Positions 55,457-64,000 of a DNA stretch of 64,000 nt are shown here, one piece after another. The stretch spans positions 1 through 64,000 of the forward strand of contig NZ_BLJI01000005.1 of NCBI RefSeq assembly GCF_017312365.1. The letters are read 5' to 3'. The position numbers were made by a program, and so were the translations under genes. Below the pieces are notes generated by a model. That model was not told the origin of the DNA. It did no database searches and worked only from the letters and a program-made list of their open reading frames with translations. Positions within the stretch are counted from its first letter, which is position 1, and each line of letters starts with the position of its first letter. This DNA is from Chroococcus sp. FPU101. GTDB taxonomy: Bacteria; Cyanobacteriota; Cyanobacteriia; Cyanobacteriales; Microcystaceae.

Positions 55457-56605
55457 ATGGAATTTGTATTAAACACTCAAAATGTTTTCGACTACTTAGT
55501 TCAGCAAGGACTTTGTACACAAGCAGAACTAAATTTAGGACAAGTCGAGTTAAAAACGGCGAAAAATTTTAATTTGTTGTTGGAATTATCTAATGCTAGA
55601 AAACTACTGGTTAAACAAGAACGACCTAATAAAAAGAAAACAAGGGGCGAACTGGTTAATGAATGGCGATTTCATGAATTTTTAGAACAGTTTAGTGAAC
55701 TCAATCAGATTCGTTCATTTTTTCCAGAGATTCTTCATTTTAATGTAGATGATTCAGTAATTGTTCTTAAATATTTTGATGACTATTGTGATCTATCTGA
55801 ATTTTATGCTCAAGAAAAAAACTTTGATACAGAGATCGCTACTTTAATCGGAACTCTCTTAGCAACAATTCATCGCACGACGTTTGAGCATCAAGCGTAT
55901 CAAAATTTCTTTGAAAAAGATATTTCTAATGACACTTCTAAACCTTTTTGGACACTAGGACGACTCACACCCGAAATATTTGGCCATTATTCGGCTGATA
56001 TTCTCAAATTTTTTAGCCTATATCAACGTTATAACAGCCTTACTCAAGCGATCGCAGATTTGACAACTAATGCTTTTAATCCTTGTTGCTTGGTTCATAA
56101 CGATCTCAAGTTAAATAACATCCTACTTCATGTAAACTGGGAACAAACTTCGCTAGAACCTATACGATTAATAGATTGGGAGCGTTGTAGTTGGGGTGAT
56201 CCAGCATTTGATTTAGGAACTTTAATCGCCAGCTATTTAGGTCTTTGGTTAGGTAGTCTGGTGGTTAGCACCAGCATTAATCTTGAAGAATCTCTGCGTT
56301 TAGCGATGATTCCCTTAGAGGAACTTCAACCATTGATCGCAGCGTTGACAGTTGCATACTTAAAGCAGTTTCCTCAAATTTTAGCTTCTCAATCAGATTT
56401 CTTACACAGAGTCATACAATTTACAGGTCTTGCTTTGATTCAACAAATTCAATCCACCATTCAGTATCAAAAAGCTTTCAATAATACAGGAATCTGTACC
56501 CTACAAGTTGCTAAAAGCTTACTGTGCAATCCCGTCCAATCTATTTCTACTGTATTCGGCCAATCTGAATCAGAACTGATCGCTAATAGTTGTTTATCTA
56601 TTTAG
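55457..56605 (+). CDS. APH-fold kinase, putative Ser/Thr peptide kinase
   Basis: This is a 382-residue protein of the aminoglycoside phosphotransferase fold. Lys53 (LLVKQERP) is the ATP-binding lysine. The catalytic loop LVHNDLKLNNILL has Asp216 and Asn221, and LIDWERCSWGDPAFDLG has metal-binding Asp240. All catalytic positions are intact. Beside a HopA1-family protein and Ser/Thr-rich precursors, the best reading is a kinase that phosphorylates precursor Ser/Thr for later phosphate elimination, as in thioamitide and class V lanthipeptide systems. A resistance or other small-molecule kinase is the alternative. Confidence 0.8.
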   Translation: MEFVLNTQNVFDYLVQQGLCTQAELNLGQVELKTAKNFNLLLELSNARKLLVKQERPNKKKTRGELVNEWRFHEFLEQFSELNQIRSFFPEILHFNVDDSVIVLKYFDDYCDLSEFYAQEKNFDTEIATLIGTLLATIHRTTFEHQAYQNFFEKDISNDTSKPFWTLGRLTPEIFGHYSADILKFFSLYQRYNSLTQAIADLTTNAFNPCCLVHNDLKLNNILLHVNWEQTSLEPIRLIDWERCSWGDPAFDLGTLIASYLGLWLGSLVVSTSINLEESLRLAMIPLEELQPLIAALTVAYLKQFPQILASQSDFLHRVIQFTGLALIQQIQSTIQYQKAFNNTGICTLQVAKSLLCNPVQSISTVFGQSESELIANSCLSI

Positions 56606-56620
56606 TAGGAACTCATTACT

Positions 56621-57697
56621 ATGCAATTACTTAATATTGATTCTAAAATTTCTCCTCATCTAGTGGAAACTCTGCAAGACATTGCCAGTCAGGTTGAAAT
56701 TCAGTCTAACTTCTGCATTCGTCATCCCAAGTATCAAACGCTTGAATTACCTGAAAAAGCAGTTACCTATTTTCAACGCATCCCAGTTGAACTAAAACAT
56801 AAGTATCTCAATCTACAATTACAAAGCTTTCTCTATGGTGTCTATTACAATGGTTCGATGCGATCAACTTTAACCCCTAAATCTAATACAGAAAACAATA
56901 CGCTACTAGGGATTGATTTAGAATTTTACGATCATTTACATCAAAGTAATCATGGTCAAGGATATTTTGACTCAGGTTGGCTGGTGGTGCAAGAAGAAAG
57001 TGATGGAACTTTAGCAGTTACTAAAAAAGGACTAACACTGCATATTGAGCGAGCGTATCATCTTATCAATCCACAATCGGCTGTCGGTGATCTTGTTGCG
57101 ATCCGAATGCCGAAAAATCTGATGCAGAATGGTTTCTATGTGGCTGTTGGTAACGCTGGAACTGATGAGAGAAATCAACCACAGGCTAATAGTGTGACGG
57201 TTCGCATCTACTTCCATTTAATCGCAGAGGGAGCCGTTGCGGTGATGGATAGCCTGACACAGCACTTAAACGATCTTAAAATTCCTTTTAGCTTTAAGGT
57301 GTTGTATAGTCCAGATGAATATCAACGCTATGACTCAGGGGTTCTCTACTTTGAGCGTAGTTACTATCCAACTGTCAGACAAGTCTTACAAACCGTTTAT
57401 CTAGAAAATCAGATCTACTTTCGAGAACAAATCCCTTTGTTTACGAAGCCACTTGCACTAGGGTTAGCATTAGCCGAGGAACCTGATTATAAATTTACCA
57501 AACAAGAAAGTTTTGGCATGAATCGCTGTCAAATGATTGCAAATGGACTGTTACAATCTTGGTACAAAAGAGAATCTTCACCTGAGCATCGATTAGCTTC
57601 AATCCTCGAACAGTTCTCATCCCTCGGTATTAAATTAGAATGTCCTTTTTTAAATGCTGATTCTGAGGATATTTACTTACCTTTAAGCGTTTTATGA
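56621..57697 (+). CDS. HopA1-family protein, putative phosphopeptide lyase
   Basis: This is a 358-residue protein resembling the T3SS effector HopA1 family (PF17914). Matching features are LQSFLYGVYYNGSM, the FDSGWLVVQEESDGTLAVTKKG segment, IRMPKNLMQNGFYVAVGNAG, VRIYFHLIAEGAVAVMD and YERSYYPT-like YFERSYYPTVRQVL. In thioviridamide and class V lanthipeptide pathways the HopA1 member partners an APH-fold kinase to eliminate phosphate and make dehydroalanine/dehydrobutyrine. It starts 15 bases after the kinase gene. Candidate catalytic Lys and His residues lie in VTKKGLTLHIERAYH. The function is inferred from family and context. Confidence 0.75.
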   Translation: MQLLNIDSKISPHLVETLQDIASQVEIQSNFCIRHPKYQTLELPEKAVTYFQRIPVELKHKYLNLQLQSFLYGVYYNGSMRSTLTPKSNTENNTLLGIDLEFYDHLHQSNHGQGYFDSGWLVVQEESDGTLAVTKKGLTLHIERAYHLINPQSAVGDLVAIRMPKNLMQNGFYVAVGNAGTDERNQPQANSVTVRIYFHLIAEGAVAVMDSLTQHLNDLKIPFSFKVLYSPDEYQRYDSGVLYFERSYYPTVRQVLQTVYLENQIYFREQIPLFTKPLALGLALAEEPDYKFTKQESFGMNRCQMIANGLLQSWYKRESSPEHRLASILEQFSSLGIKLECPFLNADSEDIYLPLSVL

Positions 57698-57721
57698 ATT
57701 GGGTCATCAATCATCAGTTAC

Positions 57722-57765
57722 CAGTAATCAGTATGCAAGTTTTATTGACTGATTACTGTTTACTG
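57722..57765. terminator. Terminator/dispersed-repeat hairpin after the HopA1 gene
   Basis: CAGTAATCAGT (57722-57732) and ACTGATTACTG (57748-57758) form an 11-pair stem, followed by TTTACTGTTTTC. TTACTGATTACTG-type sequences are also frequent dispersed repeats in cyanobacteria. Confidence 0.65.
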
Positions 57766-57769
57766 TTTT

Positions 57770-58078
57770 CTAGCCTCTTCTCATGCGTAGACCTTCTTGA
57801 AATCCACGAGTATAATCAGGTGAATTACGAGGATTATCATATTTCGCCCCATTAAAACCATCTTGCCGACCTCTAGTAAATTCTTGTTCTGGAGGGACAA
57901 AACCGTATCTTTGTCTTCTTTGGTTTTGGGAGTTATTAATTAATATTGCTGAACCCGCACCTACACCAGCACCGAGCATAAAATTACCAAAATTGGCACT
58001 TGCAGGAGCCGTAAAGAAGGCTGAACCCGCACCTAAAGCAGTTAAAGTACTTAAACTAATTGCAGTAATTTTGTTCAT
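57770..58078 (-). CDS. Small secreted or membrane-anchored protein
   Basis: This is 102 residues from the ATG at 58078, which has a GAGGTG ribosome-binding site. An in-frame upstream ATG at 58090 is less likely. A signal-like segment (MNKITAISLSTLTALGAGSA, cleavage after ASA) is followed by a glycine-rich helix (NFMLGAGVGAGSAILI) and a polar, arginine-rich tail with a TRGRQDGFNGAKYDNP segment. Function is unknown. Confidence 0.7.
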   Translation of the reverse strand: MNKITAISLSTLTALGAGSAFFTAPASANFGNFMLGAGVGAGSAILINNSQNQRRQRYGFVPPEQEFTRGRQDGFNGAKYDNPRNSPDYTRGFQEGLRMRRG

Positions 58079-58134
58079 AGAACACCTCAAATTTTGTACA
58101 TTAAATAAATTGCAGTCAAGGATTTGTTCAAAAT

Positions 58135-58695
58135 TTATTTGGCATTAGCAGGCAGAACCGATAACCAACCATTTAGAGTAGCAGAAACGATCATCGGTTG
58201 ATTATTGACCATGCCAAATCTAAGGATATCAGTACCAGAAGTCAAAACCGTTGAACCTTGAGAAGTGGTGATCTGGTCTGTAGTATTAAGAGTAGCGATC
58301 GCAAAATTTCCATCAGTAGAGATATCTACTTCTGCTGATTCATTTAGCGTTGTACTCGCATTTCTAAATTGAGCCGCTTTTGTTAATAAATCACGATGCT
58401 CCTCAAGACCTTGTACATTAACCGTGAGTCGTCCAGAGTCAGTTTGTACGGTCACTTCTGTATAAGCAAAAGGCGCAATGTATTTTAACATTCCGTCAAT
58501 ATCTTCTTTTTCTCTGGCTGCTTTCAAATCTTCTAATATTTTAAGAATGGCTGCTTCAGTAATTTTATTAGTAGCTTGGGCTACCATTTGAGAATTAGAA
58601 GATTGAAGTGGCGAAGCGATGATCGGCAAATTCGGAAAACTAACATTGAGTAAACAAAATGTTAAACAACCAGACAGTAGTCGATGACCAAACAT
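58135..58695 (-). CDS. Secreted NTF2-like protein, unknown function
   Basis: This is a 186-residue protein with a signal peptide (LSGCLTFCLLNVSFPNLPIIAS region). The NTF2/SnoaL-like domain contains ILKILEDLKAAREKEDIDGML and the later ILRFGMVNNQPMIVSATL strand pair. It probably binds a ligand or acts as a small periplasmic scaffold. No catalytic residues are evident. It is divergent from the RND adaptor gene, with 157 bases between them. Confidence 0.75.
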   Translation of the reverse strand: MFGHRLLSGCLTFCLLNVSFPNLPIIASPLQSSNSQMVAQATNKITEAAILKILEDLKAAREKEDIDGMLKYIAPFAYTEVTVQTDSGRLTVNVQGLEEHRDLLTKAAQFRNASTTLNESAEVDISTDGNFAIATLNTTDQITTSQGSTVLTSGTDILRFGMVNNQPMIVSATLNGWLSVLPANAK

Positions 58696-58852
58696 TAACT
58701 CAACTCCTCAACAAAAATTAATATTATACAAGTTACACACACACTGAATAGTATAAGATTAGGTAGTCATGGGCCAAGACAATATTTAATGAAAGTTACA
58801 GATTTTGTCATCTAACTTAAGCTATAAAAATCTGCTATAACAATTAATCATA

Positions 58853-60337
58853 ATGCTACTATCAACACATCGTATGCTGCGTTCAATCTCTAATCCTCTA
58901 GTCAGTTTGACCATCGCCACATCATTGCTAGTGACTGCTTGTAGCGAACCCGAAAAAAGAGCCACAGGGCCACAAGCTGTACCCGTTAAACTACAAACGC
59001 TAAAAGATGATAATTTAATCGTTAGTAGTGAATATGTCGGTACCTTAGAAGCCGTACAAAGAGTTAATTTAGCCTTTAAAACCAGTGGACGCATTTCTAA
59101 AATTTATGTCCAGGAAGGCACCCAAGTTAGGCAAGGTCAACCCATTGCAGAGTTAGAACCCGATCAACAAAGAGACAATGTTAATGCAGCAGTCGGACAA
59201 GTGAACATTGCTAAAGCTAATCTCACCAACGCAGAAGCCCAACTAAGACAACGACAGGCCGAGAGAGATGCCACACAAACGACGATCGCTCAACGTCAAG
59301 CTGATATTGCTGGAGCCAAAGCCAGTTTATTGAATAGAGAAGCCGAAATCAGTAGCCGAGAAGCAGATCTTCAAGAATCTTTGGCGAATGTCGCTCTGGC
59401 TCAAAAAAACTATGAACGGGCTGTTTTTCTAGTCAAAGAAGGAGCGCAAGCTACACAGGATCTCGATGATCGCTCTCGTGCCTTAGCCGTAGCCAGAGCT
59501 AATGTAGATTCAAGACGTAAACAAAAAGAAGCAGCGATCGCCTCAAGAGATGAAGCCAAAGCGCAACTCAACGCCGCACAAGAAGCTTATAATAACGCCG
59601 TCAAAAACGTAGCCGCCGCCAATCAACAGGTTAGCGGTGCCGCAGCAGGTGTGAACAGTCAAAGAGCAAGTGTGAGTCAAGCTCAAGCTCAACTTTCCTC
59701 AGTGGGTCAAGATTTAGCATTCACAACCCTAAAAGCTCCCATTGCTGGTGTTGTGGGCAGTTTTAATCGGAACAAAGTAGGAGATTTTTTAAATACGGGT
59801 CAAGTGTTGACCACAATGACTAATAACGGAGCCTTTAATCTTAATATTTATATTCCGACAGAATATCGAGATCAGCTTCGTGTTGGTTTACCTGTAGAAG
59901 CAGTTAACCAAAAAACTAACAAGGGCGTCAGAGGGCGGATTACCTTTATTTCGCCGACAGTCGATCAAAACACACAAGCAATTTTAACTAAAGTTACTTT
60001 TAACAACGATGGCAGTTTACGAGATGATCAATATGTCAAAGTGCGAGTGATCTGGGATGAAAAACCAGGTGTTTTAGTCCCAACGACTGCTATTACCAGT
60101 TTGGGGGGACAGAAATTTGTTTTCGTCGCAGAAAATAACAAAACTGATGATGGCAAAGAAACTTTAGTCGCAAGACAAAAACCCATATCTGTCGGAACCA
60201 TTCAAGGGCAAGCTTATCAAGTTTTAAGCGGCGTGAATCCTGGTGAAAAAATCGTACTAACGCGACTCTTAGATTTACGAAATGGGAGTGCGATCATCGA
60301 TGAATCTGTGGGACAAAAACAAGCTGTTAAACCATAA
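58853..60337 (+). CDS. RND efflux periplasmic adaptor (MFP) lipoprotein
   Basis: This is a 494-residue membrane fusion protein. It opens with a lipoprotein signal ending in LLVTAC (Cys30), then a lipoyl half (GRISKIYVQEGTQVRQGQPIAEL), a long alpha-hairpin (about 100-290, Ala/Gln-rich), and the matching half (FTTLKAPIAGVVGSFN). Beta-barrel and membrane-proximal domains follow. It partners the RND pump just downstream. A second in-frame Met at residue 8 would also keep the lipobox. Confidence 0.93.
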   Translation: MLLSTHRMLRSISNPLVSLTIATSLLVTACSEPEKRATGPQAVPVKLQTLKDDNLIVSSEYVGTLEAVQRVNLAFKTSGRISKIYVQEGTQVRQGQPIAELEPDQQRDNVNAAVGQVNIAKANLTNAEAQLRQRQAERDATQTTIAQRQADIAGAKASLLNREAEISSREADLQESLANVALAQKNYERAVFLVKEGAQATQDLDDRSRALAVARANVDSRRKQKEAAIASRDEAKAQLNAAQEAYNNAVKNVAAANQQVSGAAAGVNSQRASVSQAQAQLSSVGQDLAFTTLKAPIAGVVGSFNRNKVGDFLNTGQVLTTMTNNGAFNLNIYIPTEYRDQLRVGLPVEAVNQKTNKGVRGRITFISPTVDQNTQAILTKVTFNNDGSLRDDQYVKVRVIWDEKPGVLVPTTAITSLGGQKFVFVAENNKTDDGKETLVARQKPISVGTIQGQAYQVLSGVNPGEKIVLTRLLDLRNGSAIIDESVGQKQAVKP

Positions 60338-60457
60338 ATGTGTTCTAAAATCACTTTTTTTAAATTGGAGCAGGTTAAGATGCTTGATCAGTTCTACTCA
60401 ATAATTGGATAACGCTATATATCGATGATCATCTTTATTTACTTTTAATAAAATATT

Positions 60458-63400
60458 ATGATTTTCTCCATTTCAACCGCTTTTATTAAACGACCTGTTC
60501 TGACAACAGTTATCAGTATTGTGACGATACTGCTCGGAATGATTTGCCTCGCTCTTTTACCTCTTGACAAATTGCCGCAAATTGCCCCGCAACAAGTCAC
60601 TGTATCAGCTAACTACATTGGTGCCGATGCTAAGACAACCCTTGATAACGTGACGACAGTTATTGAACGGGAAGTTAATGGGGTAGAAGATGCCAGATGG
60701 ATGGGATCTAATACGAGCAACTATGGAGAAGCAACGATTAATGTTTCTTTTCCAGTGGAAAAAGATGTCGATATCGCTCAAGTATCCGTCCAAAATAGGG
60801 TCAGTCAAGCAAATTCTAACCTTCCTTCTGTTGTACAACAAACAGGTGTAACGACCGAGAAGCAATCACCTAGTTTTACTTTGGTGTACTCTTTCTTTTC
60901 AGACAAAGGGGAGAATGGTCAATATCTCTACGATCCAATATTTATCAATAACTATATTGATCGCTTCATCTGGAACGAGATCAGAAAAATCTATGGCGTA
61001 GGAAGCTTGGCGATGATTGGCGGAGATACTTACGCAATGCGGATCTGGCTCGATCCCTCTCGTCTAGCTGCCCGAGGACTTACAGCAAGCGATGTTGTTA
61101 GTGCCATACAAGAGCAGAATTTTGAGGTAGGAGCAGGACGCATCGGATCTAATCCCGCACCCACTGACCAACAGTTTGAAATCCCCTTACGAATGGTGGG
61201 ACGCTTCAGGACGGAAGAAGAGGCGAATAATATCGTGATTCAAGTCGGTAACAACGGCTCTTTAACTAGAATTAGGGATGTTGGACGAACCGAATTAGGA
61301 AGTAATACTTACGTCACGCAAGCATCGGTTGATGGTAGACCAGGTGTAACTTTAGTTATCTATCAATTACCTGGAACAAATGCACTAGATACAGCCAATG
61401 CCATTAAAGCCAAAATGGCCGAGTTACAAGAAAGTTTCCCACCTGGCTTAGAAGTAGATGTGACGGTTGATAATACTCTGTTTATTACGGCTTCACTCGA
61501 AGATCTAGCAATTACCCTCGCTCAAGCGATCGGACTGGTTATTTTAATTATCTTTATTTTCCTCCAAGATTGGCGGACTACATTGATTCCAGCCCTTGCC
61601 ATTCCAATATCTTTAATTGGTGCCTTGATTGGCTTAAAGGCGTTTGGATTCTCACTAAATCAGTTGAGTTTATTTGCTTTGGTCTTAGCAGCAGGTTTAG
61701 TTGTAGATGACGGGATCGTTGTTGTTGAAGCGGTTTCTAATAAGTTAGCTCAAGGGATGCGACCTCTACAGGCATCAATTGACGCAATGGAAGAACTATT
61801 TGGGGCAATCATTTCAACCACTTTAGTTTTATTGGCTGTGTTCATTCCCGTAACTTTTTTCCCAGGAACGACAGGCATCGTCTATACACAGTTTGCGATG
61901 GTGATTGTCTTTTCAATCTTAGTTTCTACCCTCAATGCGCTAACCTTCTCACCCGCGTTGTCGGCGATTTTATTGCGTCCAGGAACTCAGGGACATGGGC
62001 CTTTAGCCATTTTTTTTAGAAAGTTCAACCACAGTTTTGATTGGTTTAAAAACCGATACACAGGCTTGATCGAATTTTTCGTAAAGATCCGATATTTAAT
62101 GATGGTGTTGTTTATCGGTGGTTTAATCGGAACATACTTAATTTATGTGGGACTCCCACAAGGTTTTATCCCAGAAGAAGATCAAGGCTATTTACCCGTT
62201 ATTGTCGAAGCACCCCCTGGCGTATCTTTAGGCTACACAGCCAAGGTAGGGGAAAAAGTGATTAAAATCGCTCAATCACTGCCAAATAGCGAGAAAAATA
62301 TCGAATCAGTCGTAGCATTAACGGGATTTTCCTTTGATGGTGCTAATAGTAACAAAGCCGTAGTTTTCGTCAAACTATCTGAATGGAGTGAACGCCCAGG
62401 GGCAGAAAATTCTGCATTTGGTATAATTCAACAGCTTAATCAACGTTTTGCTAGAGAAATTAGTGAGGCTAGAGTTTTTGCGGTGAATGCACCTGCTGTT
62501 GATGGTTTGAGTAGTTTCGGCGGTCTTGAAATGTACATTCAAGACAGACAATCGAGAGGGATGGAGGCTTTAATCGATAATACGCGGCGGCTCATGGCGG
62601 CGGCTAATCAAAGACCCGAAATTGCCAGAGCTTTTACCACCTTCACGTTCGATAGCCCGATGTTAGAGATTAATATCGATCGCGAAAAAGTTAAAGCGCA
62701 AAATGTAGCTTTTAATGAAGTTCTCAGAACAGTACAAACCTACTTTGGTTCCAACTTTGTTAATCAATTTGTGTTGGATGGGCGGCTTTATCGGGTGTTT
62801 GTCCAAGCGGATACAGATGAACGCGCTAATCCTCAAGATCTAAATCGGGTCTATGTGCGTTCCTTAAATGGCGGACTGATTCAATTGAGCAATATTGTTA
62901 CAGCGACACCAACAACCTATCCGCCGATTTTAACCAATTACAACACCTATCCAGCGATTAAAATCAACGCTACTCCCGCCCCGGGTTTTAGTTCTGGACA
63001 AGCGATTCAAGTGATGGAAGAAGTCGCACAAGAGACATTACAGCCTGGCTTTGGCTTTGAGTGGACTAATACAGCTTATGAAGAAAGAGCCTCAGCAGGT
63101 GCAGCACCGATTGTATTCGGTTTAGCTTTTGTGATGGCGTTCCTCGTTTTGGCCGCTCAGTATGAAAGTTACATCGATCCCCTGATTGTTATGCTGACGG
63201 TTCCGCTATCGATTTTAGGCGCGTTAGGGATGATTTGGTTACGAGCAACCTTTGTCCAAACAAGCGGGATTTGGCCGATTCTCGATAATAATATGTATGC
63301 TCAGGTGGCGTTAGTTATGCTCATTGGTCTAGCAGCTAAAAACGCCATTCTAATCGTAGAATTTGCTAATCAATCTTTAGCACTGGGGATGAGTATTCCC

Positions 63401-63745
63401 CAAGCGGCAGTTTATGCAGCAAGTGAACGCTTTCGACCGATTCTGATGACGGCGATTTCTGGATTAGTGGGTTTTGCACCTTTGTTATCTGCGTCTAGTG
63501 TAGGTTCAGTCAGCCGATGGTCACTTGGAACAGCCGTTTTTGGCGGATTGGCTCTAGCAACTGTTTTGAGTATGTTGTTAGTCCCGATTTTGTATATCGT
63601 GATCAAAACTTTTGAACACAATATATTGAATGGCGGAAAAGGTGGTAAACCTCCTCAATCTCGTTCTAAAGAACCACCAAAACCACCCACGCAACCAAAA
63701 GAAAAAGAAATTACAACTCTTAACGTTCCCTTGCAAAATGAGTAA
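60458..63745 (+). CDS. RND-family efflux pump (AcrB/HAE1 type)
   Basis: This is a 1095-residue inner-membrane proton-driven drug or lipid exporter. Typical features are the opening FSISTAFIKRPVLTTVISIV, two large periplasmic loops, and the transmembrane proton-relay segment LFALVLAAGLVVDDGIVVVEAV. A second cluster has the AAKNAILIVEFAN motif, and there are about 12 helices in all. The C-terminus carries a Lys/Pro-rich tail of about 35 residues (KPPQSRSKEPPKPPTQPKEK), longer than the usual family end. The adaptor gene lies 120 bases upstream. No outer-membrane TolC-like gene is in the window. Confidence 0.95.
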   Translation: MIFSISTAFIKRPVLTTVISIVTILLGMICLALLPLDKLPQIAPQQVTVSANYIGADAKTTLDNVTTVIEREVNGVEDARWMGSNTSNYGEATINVSFPVEKDVDIAQVSVQNRVSQANSNLPSVVQQTGVTTEKQSPSFTLVYSFFSDKGENGQYLYDPIFINNYIDRFIWNEIRKIYGVGSLAMIGGDTYAMRIWLDPSRLAARGLTASDVVSAIQEQNFEVGAGRIGSNPAPTDQQFEIPLRMVGRFRTEEEANNIVIQVGNNGSLTRIRDVGRTELGSNTYVTQASVDGRPGVTLVIYQLPGTNALDTANAIKAKMAELQESFPPGLEVDVTVDNTLFITASLEDLAITLAQAIGLVILIIFIFLQDWRTTLIPALAIPISLIGALIGLKAFGFSLNQLSLFALVLAAGLVVDDGIVVVEAVSNKLAQGMRPLQASIDAMEELFGAIISTTLVLLAVFIPVTFFPGTTGIVYTQFAMVIVFSILVSTLNALTFSPALSAILLRPGTQGHGPLAIFFRKFNHSFDWFKNRYTGLIEFFVKIRYLMMVLFIGGLIGTYLIYVGLPQGFIPEEDQGYLPVIVEAPPGVSLGYTAKVGEKVIKIAQSLPNSEKNIESVVALTGFSFDGANSNKAVVFVKLSEWSERPGAENSAFGIIQQLNQRFAREISEARVFAVNAPAVDGLSSFGGLEMYIQDRQSRGMEALIDNTRRLMAAANQRPEIARAFTTFTFDSPMLEINIDREKVKAQNVAFNEVLRTVQTYFGSNFVNQFVLDGRLYRVFVQADTDERANPQDLNRVYVRSLNGGLIQLSNIVTATPTTYPPILTNYNTYPAIKINATPAPGFSSGQAIQVMEEVAQETLQPGFGFEWTNTAYEERASAGAAPIVFGLAFVMAFLVLAAQYESYIDPLIVMLTVPLSILGALGMIWLRATFVQTSGIWPILDNNMYAQVALVMLIGLAAKNAILIVEFANQSLALGMSIPQAAVYAASERFRPILMTAISGLVGFAPLLSASSVGSVSRWSLGTAVFGGLALATVLSMLLVPILYIVIKTFEHNILNGGKGGKPPQSRSKEPPKPPTQPKEKEITTLNVPLQNE

Positions 63746-63751
63746 ATAAAT

Positions 63752-63844
63752 ATGTTTAAAAATTGGACATTTGATGATTGGATGAATCACATTCTTTTTA
63801 CTCTAACTGTGGTGTTACTGGTTTACTCATTTGTATTTCTCTAA
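63752..63844 (+). CDS. 30-residue membrane peptide after the RND pump
   Basis: This short ORF starts six bases past the pump stop and reads MFKNWTFDDWMNHILF then a single hydrophobic helix to the end. It could be a small accessory subunit like AcrZ in the E. coli AcrB system, but there is no sequence match to AcrZ that I recognise. Single-span, no ribosome-binding site of strength. Confidence 0.45.
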   Translation: MFKNWTFDDWMNHILFTLTVVLLVYSFVFL

Positions 63845-63927
63845 GCAAAATGCTACAAATTGTAAGAATTTAAGTTCGTTTATGACAAAATTGTGATAAT
63901 GAAAATACACTTTTGGGTAAAAATGTC

Positions 63928-64000
63928 ATGAATTTAAAAGTTGCTCTTTTTTCGGGAGTAGTTGCGGCATTGATTGGGGCGATGATTGGTATTGCTTTAG
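63928..64000 (+). CDS. Start of a small membrane protein (runs off the window)
   Basis: Only 24 codons are visible, reading MNLKVALFSGVVAALIGAMI onward with a glycine-zipper-like hydrophobic segment. The 3' end is beyond the window. Identity cannot be judged. Confidence 0.5.
   Translation, partial: MNLKVALFSGVVAALIGAMIGIAL

Noticed and set aside
55327..55572. 81-codon ORF across the precursor B end and kinase start
   Set aside because: It runs out of frame into the kinase gene and has no credible start. The TTG frame at 55331 is the better, though weak, candidate.

Overview
The window looks like chromosome of an AT-rich cyanobacterium. The evidence is scattered GCGATCGC (HIP1) sites, many cyanobacterium-typical proteins (a Tll0287-like heme sensor kinase, the TIGR02587/TIGR02588 membrane pair, DUF4168, a HetC-type peptidase exporter, a CHAT-TPR protein) and the chaperone order dnaJ - tusA-like - rsgA. 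The genus cannot be fixed from sequence alone. I saw no rRNA, tRNA, CRISPR array or intact insertion sequence.

Region by region. 0.2-3.8 kb: dnaJ, a TusA-like protein, rsgA, a small membrane protein and a methyltransferase, closely spaced. 3.8-8.1 kb: three signalling genes, namely a heme-c hybrid histidine kinase facing away from a receiver-kinase and its overlapping NarL-type regulator. 8.2-12.1 kb: an RTX protein, a TPR protein and TldD. 12.2-24.4 kb: housekeeping and unknown genes including lepA, a GST, leucyl aminopeptidase, a GntR regulator with a cyclotransferase-like gene, an aldehyde dehydrogenase and rsmH. 24.5-31.6 kb: a DUF4168 protein, ureE, an Xaa-Pro aminopeptidase, a FemAB-like acyltransferase, an EamA exporter and a cyclooxygenase-like heme protein. 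31.8-38.9 kb: universal stress proteins (one frameshifted), an RNase D-like exonuclease, a DUF58 protein, a split small gene, aroC, mazG and lepB. 38.9-47.3 kb: a secreted CHAT-TPR protein, the cobalamin genes cbiET and cbiC, a CoA-binding protein, a metallo-beta-lactamase-fold protein, an OmpR-type regulator and larE.

The most interesting part is 47.6-57.7 kb, a self-contained peptide production and export locus. A helix-turn-helix protein is followed by an exporter made of a cyclic-nucleotide-binding/C39-peptidase/ABC protein, an HlyD adaptor and a parvulin-like protein. Next come four double-glycine precursor peptides of two leader types, a cysteine-rich companion protein, an APH-fold kinase and a HopA1-family protein. 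Kinase plus HopA1 is the pair that dehydrates Ser/Thr in thioamitides and class V lanthipeptides, both described mainly from actinobacteria. Two precursors carry Ser/Thr and Cys in short hydrophobic cores. My inference is a cyanobacterial class V-like dehydrated, possibly thioether-bridged peptide whose leader is cut and whose product is exported by the C39 transporter. A pair of 60-bp inverted repeats brackets the first three small genes.

57.7-64.0 kb: two secreted small proteins on the minus strand, then an RND efflux adaptor and pump, a 30-residue membrane peptide, and the start of another gene that runs off the window.
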